From positions 1 through 16,989 of the forward strand of contig NZER01000427.1 of the NCBI GenBank assembly GCA_002690445.1: a stretch of DNA of 16,989 bases, written 5' to 3'. This DNA is from Candidatus Pacearchaeota archaeon. Lineage in GTDB: Archaea; Nanoarchaeota; Nanoarchaeia; Pacearchaeales; GW2011-AR1. This document shows, piece after piece, positions 9,901 to 14,576 of this stretch (the stretch's first letter is position 1; each line of letters begins with the position of its first letter). The notes below the pieces were generated by a model that did not search any database, had not been told where the DNA came from, and saw nothing but the letters and a program-made list of their open reading frames with translations. The position numbers were made by a program, and so were the translations under genes.

Positions 9901-12900
9901 CTCAAGAGTACTGAAACGAATGAATACATTTATTTTAGTGATTTGGCGTTGAATAACTTTGTAGATGTAAATTACAACCTTATCGTAACTCCCTTAGACA
10001 AGCTTATTGATGTGACAAGCTTGGGCGGATTTAAGAGAAACTGGTTATTATATTCACAGAATGTTTTCCCTTCCTTAAGGAACGAATTTTTTATTACAAA
10101 GAGTTTTGATAACAAATATTGGAGGAACAGCCCGACAGACAGAAGGACCGTAGGAGACACATTCTCCAATTCATTTAATATTGTGGTATCACAGAGTTGT
10201 TGGCTATTAGATCCTCCCTCTGGCTTCCTAACGAGGACGGGCCCAACATCTATTAATGAGTACAATGTGTATGCATTAAGAGATAGCGGATCTGCCGGCG
10301 AATTACAAAATACATATTTCTTTTATGGGTTTGGCTCCGCACTTACCGGAACTTCGCCCACCCCACCGACGCTAGCGCAGCGCAATCGTAAAGTTGATAA
10401 TATGGTGCCTTCAGGCCTTTATAGTAGAAAGCACATGATGAGTGCCCCAACCTCTGTTGCTGGACCGGGTATCGTCATCCCAGAGATTACTAGCTCCGTT
10501 GTTTGGCCATGGGACACCGGATTGGGGCAACAAATAGAAATTGGTGCCGGCGAAGCCGAGTGGGAAGTTGGAAGCCAAGCAGGAATAATAGTAAAGAGCG
10601 GCAACACCCTCGTATTTGAAGCTTCCGCATCTCTACCATGGTTTAATAGTTACACAGATTTTAACTCGGATTTAAAGCGCGTATTTAAAGGTTACCAAAT
10701 TATTCCCGAATTTAGAATTAGCGAGAATATGGAAGACTATGCAAAATATGGACTTTTGAATAAAGGTAAGACAGATTGGCTTGAAATTTCCGAAACTCAC
10801 CCATCAATCAACAGCTCTACAGACACCTTTTATAAAGACTATTCGAATTCCGACTTCTTGCAAGGACTTCTAAAGATTAAATCTGAAACCCTAATGGATG
10901 CCACTCAAATAAGACTCGTTTGTAGCGCCGCTATTCGATACAACCCATACAAAGGATTTTATCCAGCACAAAGAACTCTCGATTTGGTATCACAATTTTC
11001 TCGTTCTTTTGGGTCCGGACTATTAGGCGAATTTGAAGAAACCATGGGGCCCGGTGGAACAGCCATCGTAGACTCTGGCGGCAGGCTTAGGCCCATAATG
11101 CAAGCCTTAACATCTCCCGGCATTTTGTTTAATTCAATTAAATCTGGAATGGCGGTTGATTATCCCATCGCGACCGATCCGACAAAAATACGAAAAGAAT
11201 ATTATGGAGCTTCTAGCAGCGTTGTCTCCGGCGAGAACCCCCTCACTGACAACTGGGCCCTTACAGCAACCAACCTTAAGACCGCTGGGAATGAGGGCCC
11301 GGAAGCCAATGGCTATTACAGCAATCATGCATTTTGGGACAAAAGATTGCCTTTTGAAACAATTATTGATCCTGCTAAATATCTGAAGGGATTTAGTTTC
11401 TATGATATGGAACCACACCCCTCGGCCTCTTTTGGGCCGAGCGGCCTTACTTCCTCTTGGAGTGGCGAGTCAGATTCTTTGTATTCTTTGATGGCTCGAA
11501 ATTTCTTCGGAGAGGTAGGGGCATTTTTCCTTGAGGGTGGCAATTATACACGCCTTGAAGGGCGCCCGGTTCCTAATACACTGCAGTTTCGGTCCGGAAG
11601 TGTTTATGGCGCGCGCATCAAACTTAGAAAATCAAACAATGGCGCGAGAACCTATAACTATGAATCTTCATCGGCAGGAAATAATACACATTATGGCCGA
11701 ATAGGGGCAAAAGGCTATGATGCGACCAACAGCACAGCTTCAATCGGCACTTTCCCCCTCCCACAAGATCCGTTCCAAAATCCAAATTTCAGATCCTTTA
11801 GCATGTATTCGCGCCCATCAGCATTTGGTCCACCCTGTGCTGGCAGGCCTACTGGTTCTCTAACCGTAGAAAATATTAATACTTTGGTAGCTAAGTCCTA
11901 CAGAGCAGATAGTTTTGAAGGCCATAACTGGTCATTTACGCCGCCCTATTATGATGGAGAAGCGTGGGTGGACTTAATTTTCCGACCTACTGCGAGTGTT
12001 ACTTATAATCTAGAGAGCATCTTAGAGAAAACAGAGTTTATTTATCGACGCGCCGACGCAGGATACATTCGATCCGACTACCTTGGACCCCTCTTACTCA
12101 CCGGTGCCTCTGACATCAACGGTGCCATCGGCGCGGTGGCCACCATATATGATGGAAAGCGGATCAACTACAATGCTATGCAAATAAGCGCTAGTATTAA
12201 TTTGTTGGGAGTCGAAAGAATTTTAACAACCGAACGTGATGCCCGTGGACAGCTAAAAAGCGAGAAAAACGAAGTGGCCGCGATGCAGTGGGTGCTTTCG
12301 CCCAAGTTTGAAACGCCGATTTATGATTTCAATGGGTCGACAAGAACAATATCGAATGCATCAGGCACCCTGGCGATACCAGTTTATGGTTCCGCCTCAG
12401 TCCCGCGAGGGATATGGCATCAGTTTGGAATTATCGAACCAGACCCCAAGAAAGGAATTTTCTTAGAGATAGAAGATATACCAACAGATTGGTTAAAGTA
12501 TCATTATAATGTTAGACTTGAAAATAGTGTATATAATGATTTTAACAAGGCTAAATCCTATGATTTAGTTCGCAATATGAAATCCTTCACAGACCTAATG
12601 GGGATAGAAAGAAACAAGAGAAGCGTACGTTTGGGACAAATAGCAGAGAAGAAAACTATCTATGAAGCTGTTGTGGCCATTCCTTATCTTCTAGAAGATG
12701 TTATTCGAAGAAGCGATCTACAATCATGCACTCCTCAAGCGACGACAAGAAAGAAATTCATTAATATTCCGAAAAGAAGATTTCTTACGGCCCTCCAAGA
12801 AAGAGAAGGCACCCCGGTACCCGGTGAGGCCCCCGCCGAATCAGTAAGAACGCTTTTAGATAAGATGAATCGGTATATTCTGCCTCCTCAGTTCGATTTT

Positions 12901-13383
12901 CTTAATAATAGAAATATAAATCCAATTGTAATGTATATTTTTGAGTTTAAATTCCAATTTGATCGCGACGACCTATCCTATATTTGGCAGAACACAGCCC
13001 CTCGTGATTACCAAAGGTTCTCTCGCCAACATCAAGCTGTTACGCATGAACTGTTCGACACAGAATTGCTTCGAGCAAAGAATCTTTTACAAAACCAGAA
13101 TTTGCGTTGGATGGTTTTCAAGATTAAGCAAAGGTCTCAAACTGACTATTACGATCTAGTACCAGATCAAGCTAGCCACGCTTCGGAGCGTCTTGCAGGG
13201 GTCCAAAATAGAAAGGCCGAGTACCCTCTTCGATATAACTGGCCCTATGATTACTTATCTTTTATAGAGCTAATTAGAATGGATGTGGATGTACTGTTTA
13301 AAGAGAAGAAACCTAAAAAGGCGCCAACTAGAAAACAGAAACAAAACCAGAGACAAAAGCGAAATAGCAAATTACGAAGATAG
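3979..13383 (+). CDS. Giant 3134-residue baseplate/tail structural protein with LamG-like and gpI/gp7-like segments
   Basis: One unbroken frame encodes about 345 kDa. Order of parts: a helical N-terminus (about 5-60); YYPYDGSDAEINKFYN (about 77-92); a LamG/concanavalin-like sandwich at about 205-410 (ITVEFWLKTGS, SSWHHYAVSFY, KLYVDGTLNHES, LSGSLDEFRYWKA); and a helical segment at about 475-640 with LLPGWILDDEG and FKSKGTEKAIRNVF (610-623), resembling P2 gpI and the gpI-like part of T4 gp7. Next come a second LamG-like domain, 694-922, ending YWTRYLTDNDILQHALDIEN, and a helical block at about 1015-1160 (VESHVLERNKY). About 1900 mostly beta-rich residues follow, with markers such as VYNIINYRNLTV (about 1633), YDNFNVQHQIPRSDRQY (1757-1773), AGEAEWEVGSQAG (2190-2202), YNPYKGFYPAQRT (2321-2333), PPYYDGEAWVDL (2655-2666) and DRDDLSYIWQN (2995-3005). 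The end is strongly basic. From memory these markers recur in large uncharacterised proteins of uncultured phages. The start is forced by TAG at 3970-3972 and overlaps the previous gene by 11 bases. I see no tail-spike enzyme motif. Confidence 0.8.
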   Translation: MSIKKLFDSTNSSRNYLSEQNQKEAFEEIESARNLEQVQKKQQHFLPQIDYSEPEKFARFGSAYLYYDAAFTRIVDYYPYDGSDAEINKFYNQCLDIEKYILDTRYPRTNGYVILSSDGWGTRDGSLTSDGYGKPSSGDLEHITFYGGPGLGPTGGESLAAKSPNPYNDKFQNANIYDTDIYQTEGLPSDYGKGTRESNLRANFGDGITVEFWLKTGSLSPATTTRRQVIFDMWNNEASSSVDYGRLTIAITGSDATGSPFLITAQSGAAGTGIISSSIGQNISGSSLSSWHHYAVSFYNSGSNFVTKLYVDGTLNHESASLSLNLGELKSKNTKGQLGALLTAPSGSAVGGVLASAYENAGKLSGSLDEFRYWKATRTGQQIGRDWFTQVRGGANTDISNTTLGVYYKFNEGITGVSATDSVVLDYAGRVCNGTWTGYSSTSRNVGSAILSASAAIKEYKDPVIRDNNPLVTSLKKELLDKGQFHDYNNNASFLSLLPGWILDDEGTLSTSDLRKLTHIVGAYLDKLYLQITELPKLRQIHYPSASYKPFPYAEHLPQSLGLYSPELFIDATVMEKFANRTDVALFENDISETKNLIYANLYNNLTNIFKSKGTEKAIRNVFRCFNIDDRLLRLNINSNNNEFTLKNNLQQQLLYKNCINLNERINRSGVVYQRQNPNNPETLGYISGSEGLGYEDPYGFTVETDVIFPFYMKSNDKFTRDYRTVSVFGMHTVDTGSADSKTGADTTFVTNDLANFQVLAVKDSNSSKNLYFKLTSSNSPHPFPELTSSVFFDVYDNEQWNLSVRLKPDNYPLTKIVSGAAGTSPSYATASAYDLVFHGINTLSTKAQKKFTLTASVSASAARAFLGAAKRLYLGAQRTNLTGTVLSYSDIMLVNTKYWTRYLTDNDILQHALDIENVGISGSNQHISPLATGSSNLDLLNSQTLALNWNFGNVTGSDATGNFYVQDFSSGSGEMRNNFGWLGKITGYQHSGYGNKLPASSTTVVEKRPLNTYRFISPEQVVSSDMVQIFSEEDLLYPNLRREEIVPNYVYTIEKSLYNAISEEMLDFLAGAVDFNDVIGAPVNRYRHRYKALEKLREVFFRRVTRVADVEKYVEYYKWFDDALTSIIGQLVPASAEFVDDVLNVVESHVLERNKYKTPFPTLDYHEVEADNFMHGIMEKLYPWPEGGSSIPASPRPTDRHKVFWQERALRTSSEITSGDSIVDEQRNKLMKVIWSAPRMSASFPTFSTVDGVQYKARQDILRQFAQLYKFDAKRYSIIKGGVNFPVHKNLEYALTALKPAGPVNSDNNGFVPQNVLLALRKDMVETQDIIDIDKPPNAINKEHKVFKVQHGRDWEDGLGYKNVKSTMAFPFNIMSSSVRTGFNKNVVERVTGGIEITNIHNDVYGPDYDKPMQGPFTEYAVGGHQSRHVPLNKSGSGKGTTYKGLDNYLTRPEAWKILLGTCVLSPSGAIGMVGPDYPWPEANELGMRPYPVTGSQNAVYYRDFIAKRPVNIRNILMTTGSTVLGNYTKNYQILNSFGAYANPRNFVENQPTLPDVTFEAPHKFTTQGRTILDIHRTEEGHFQFMPEYSLDYLQNTKPNDTIITTRMTTAPGIETETAGYKDFRSNEFSVYNIINYRNLTVIKPSQGPSGSISEPTGTGTPGIRVSDIHGKDYGLTSLLARHSARFGRDSLFMTGTSAATNGPGASYDQLPSFQKVHRNNLCRIKASYTYDSVVDGNGNVTDVTENITYTTASVYDNFNVQHQIPRSDRQYQWINNSIVSPDDIRYCGYQNTLTRNRMPFYTSSAGLLPYFSFVTESGVRTGFLNSSTAPAGWPVYLTGGVQPTNRLNTLTLDAVTGEINTVGFVSPAPISSYLNTALNPALTASNIQANYLNLLLTRRQATYGWTWLQTRGRNHPILVDEQKSITLSAITGANVLTHFRLPPLSLKGRTSMLNFEAPIVSTFHEGNTNNITLKSTETNEYIYFSDLALNNFVDVNYNLIVTPLDKLIDVTSLGGFKRNWLLYSQNVFPSLRNEFFITKSFDNKYWRNSPTDRRTVGDTFSNSFNIVVSQSCWLLDPPSGFLTRTGPTSINEYNVYALRDSGSAGELQNTYFFYGFGSALTGTSPTPPTLAQRNRKVDNMVPSGLYSRKHMMSAPTSVAGPGIVIPEITSSVVWPWDTGLGQQIEIGAGEAEWEVGSQAGIIVKSGNTLVFEASASLPWFNSYTDFNSDLKRVFKGYQIIPEFRISENMEDYAKYGLLNKGKTDWLEISETHPSINSSTDTFYKDYSNSDFLQGLLKIKSETLMDATQIRLVCSAAIRYNPYKGFYPAQRTLDLVSQFSRSFGSGLLGEFEETMGPGGTAIVDSGGRLRPIMQALTSPGILFNSIKSGMAVDYPIATDPTKIRKEYYGASSSVVSGENPLTDNWALTATNLKTAGNEGPEANGYYSNHAFWDKRLPFETIIDPAKYLKGFSFYDMEPHPSASFGPSGLTSSWSGESDSLYSLMARNFFGEVGAFFLEGGNYTRLEGRPVPNTLQFRSGSVYGARIKLRKSNNGARTYNYESSSAGNNTHYGRIGAKGYDATNSTASIGTFPLPQDPFQNPNFRSFSMYSRPSAFGPPCAGRPTGSLTVENINTLVAKSYRADSFEGHNWSFTPPYYDGEAWVDLIFRPTASVTYNLESILEKTEFIYRRADAGYIRSDYLGPLLLTGASDINGAIGAVATIYDGKRINYNAMQISASINLLGVERILTTERDARGQLKSEKNEVAAMQWVLSPKFETPIYDFNGSTRTISNASGTLAIPVYGSASVPRGIWHQFGIIEPDPKKGIFLEIEDIPTDWLKYHYNVRLENSVYNDFNKAKSYDLVRNMKSFTDLMGIERNKRSVRLGQIAEKKTIYEAVVAIPYLLEDVIRRSDLQSCTPQATTRKKFINIPKRRFLTALQEREGTPVPGEAPAESVRTLLDKMNRYILPPQFDFLNNRNINPIVMYIFEFKFQFDRDDLSYIWQNTAPRDYQRFSRQHQAVTHELFDTELLRAKNLLQNQNLRWMVFKIKQRSQTDYYDLVPDQASHASERLAGVQNRKAEYPLRYNWPYDYLSFIELIRMDVDVLFKEKKPKKAPTRKQKQNQRQKRNSKLRR

Positions 13384-13392
13384 AGTTAAGAA

Positions 13393-14553
13393 ATGGCTAA
13401 ATTCCTCAACAAAAAAGAACAAGTTATAGACTTTGAACTAACCCCTTATGGAAAATATACTCTTTCTATTGGTTCGTTTAAGCCTGTTTATTATGCGTTT
13501 TATGATGATGGTGTTCTCTATGACGGAAAATATGCCGGCCTTAAGCATGAAAAACAGAATGATATTCACGAGAGAATCAAAAACAAAACTTCCTATTTGG
13601 AAAGCTTGGTCATATTCGACGAGGTTGAAACATCTCCACCTTACCGGAGCCTGTACGTTAGCGGGGAGTGGTACGCCGCCTTCGAATTTGACTTGGTGGG
13701 CCTCTACGCCCAGGAACTGGATCCCCGCACCCCCGAGGCCATCGCGTTTCTGGGTGGGTTCCTCCAACAACAACCAACGCCCGATGTCTTCAAATTCAAC
13801 TCGGCAATTGGAGATGCCTATTTTGATGGAGAAAGTCAACAAAATGCGCCCGCATGGAAAGTTGTAACACTGCAGGGCGAAATAAGCGCCTCATCGCCCA
13901 CAAATACGGCACATTCATCGCGTACGCTTTCTGGAAGCGTGGACCAGGATATTCCTCAAGTTAATATCGATCTTTTCTACACAAAACGGGTACAAGACAA
14001 TACTCTAAATCCAGATCCAAGAAAAATTATTAACATGGTAGACACGACGGCCCCCTTCGCAGATGGTAAAGTAATTCAACTCATACAAAATGATTTGGTT
14101 GTATATGCCGAAGAACTCAACACGGCGTTATTAACAGAGAATTTTGATATTGAAGTGTATGAAGTAACCACGACGACGGCGCTTTTTGAAGATGCATCGG
14201 AGCCGGGATCGTCCGCGGACGAACCCACCCTGGTCGAAGTGCCAGTTAAAACTTTGACACGCAAATATTTCGAGAAAGAAGACGATCAAATAGTCGATGG
14301 ACTAATGACCAGAGAAACTTCTCAACCAGTTACTCCTGGTACACAATTATCCACAGATGCGGTAGAATATTATTTCGACATTTTAACTGATTCTGCAGTT
14401 GATCAACAGCTGGCTTGTAAAGGAGCTACAGTTTTTAACAAAACCTCTTATTATATTGATCTCGATTTTGAATGTGAAGAGGAACAAGAAGTGACATTTT
14501 ATGATATCTATGGAGCAGCTATTGGTCCAGAGGATGTGGAAATTTGTACATGA
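13393..14553 (+). CDS. Conserved-looking phage virion protein of unknown function (386 residues)
   Basis: The N-terminus (MAKFLNKKEQVIDFELTPYG, then LSIGSFKPVYYAFYDDGVLY at about 25-44) is of a type I recall from uncharacterised structural proteins of marine phages; no function is known to me. Residues 45-75 are helical and charged (NDIHERIKNKTSYLESLVIF). The middle and C-terminal parts are beta-rich and acidic, ending in a strand-rich segment with three cysteines (ACKGATVF, DFECEEEQE, EDVEICT). There is no signal peptide or membrane segment. The start is fixed by in-frame TAA at 13387-13389, four bases after the giant gene's TAG; the ribosome-binding site is weak, so reinitiation from the giant gene is plausible. 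Bases 13641-13770 (about residues 83-126) are far richer in GC than the sequence on either side. A baseplate or fibre-attachment role is suggested only by neighbours. Confidence 0.75.
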   Translation: MAKFLNKKEQVIDFELTPYGKYTLSIGSFKPVYYAFYDDGVLYDGKYAGLKHEKQNDIHERIKNKTSYLESLVIFDEVETSPPYRSLYVSGEWYAAFEFDLVGLYAQELDPRTPEAIAFLGGFLQQQPTPDVFKFNSAIGDAYFDGESQQNAPAWKVVTLQGEISASSPTNTAHSSRTLSGSVDQDIPQVNIDLFYTKRVQDNTLNPDPRKIINMVDTTAPFADGKVIQLIQNDLVVYAEELNTALLTENFDIEVYEVTTTTALFEDASEPGSSADEPTLVEVPVKTLTRKYFEKEDDQIVDGLMTRETSQPVTPGTQLSTDAVEYYFDILTDSAVDQQLACKGATVFNKTSYYIDLDFECEEEQEVTFYDIYGAAIGPEDVEICT

Positions 14554-14576
14554 GTGAGGAAAAATGGGTAATTTAA
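14550..14576 (+). promoter_or_regulatory. Translation junction with ATGA overlap and an 8-codon decoy frame
   Basis: The stop TGA of the 386-residue gene (14551-14553) overlaps an ATG at 14550 (ATGA). That ATG opens only eight codons (MSEEKWVI) before TAA 14574-14576. The long downstream gene instead begins at ATG 14564 in another frame, with TGA at 14555-14557 just upstream in its own frame. GAGGA (14556-14560) lies three bases before ATG 14564, a short spacing. Ribosomes ending the previous gene would meet both starts within 15 bases. Confidence 0.45.

Noticed and set aside
9972..10265. Minus-strand frames of 60-97 codons across the giant gene, for example this one
   Set aside because: They are shadows of a continuous 9.4 kb coding frame, with no plausible promoters, start sites or protein signatures.
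13438..13842. A 134-codon frame on the minus strand within the 386-residue gene
   Set aside because: It lies opposite a well-supported coding region, owes much of its length to the GC-rich patch at 13641-13770, and shows no recognisable protein features or ribosome-binding context.
13448..13867. A 139-codon plus-strand frame overlapping the 386-residue gene
   Set aside because: It is in another frame of the same gene, reads as low-complexity sequence with many Met, Arg and Pro residues, and is explained by the same GC-rich patch.
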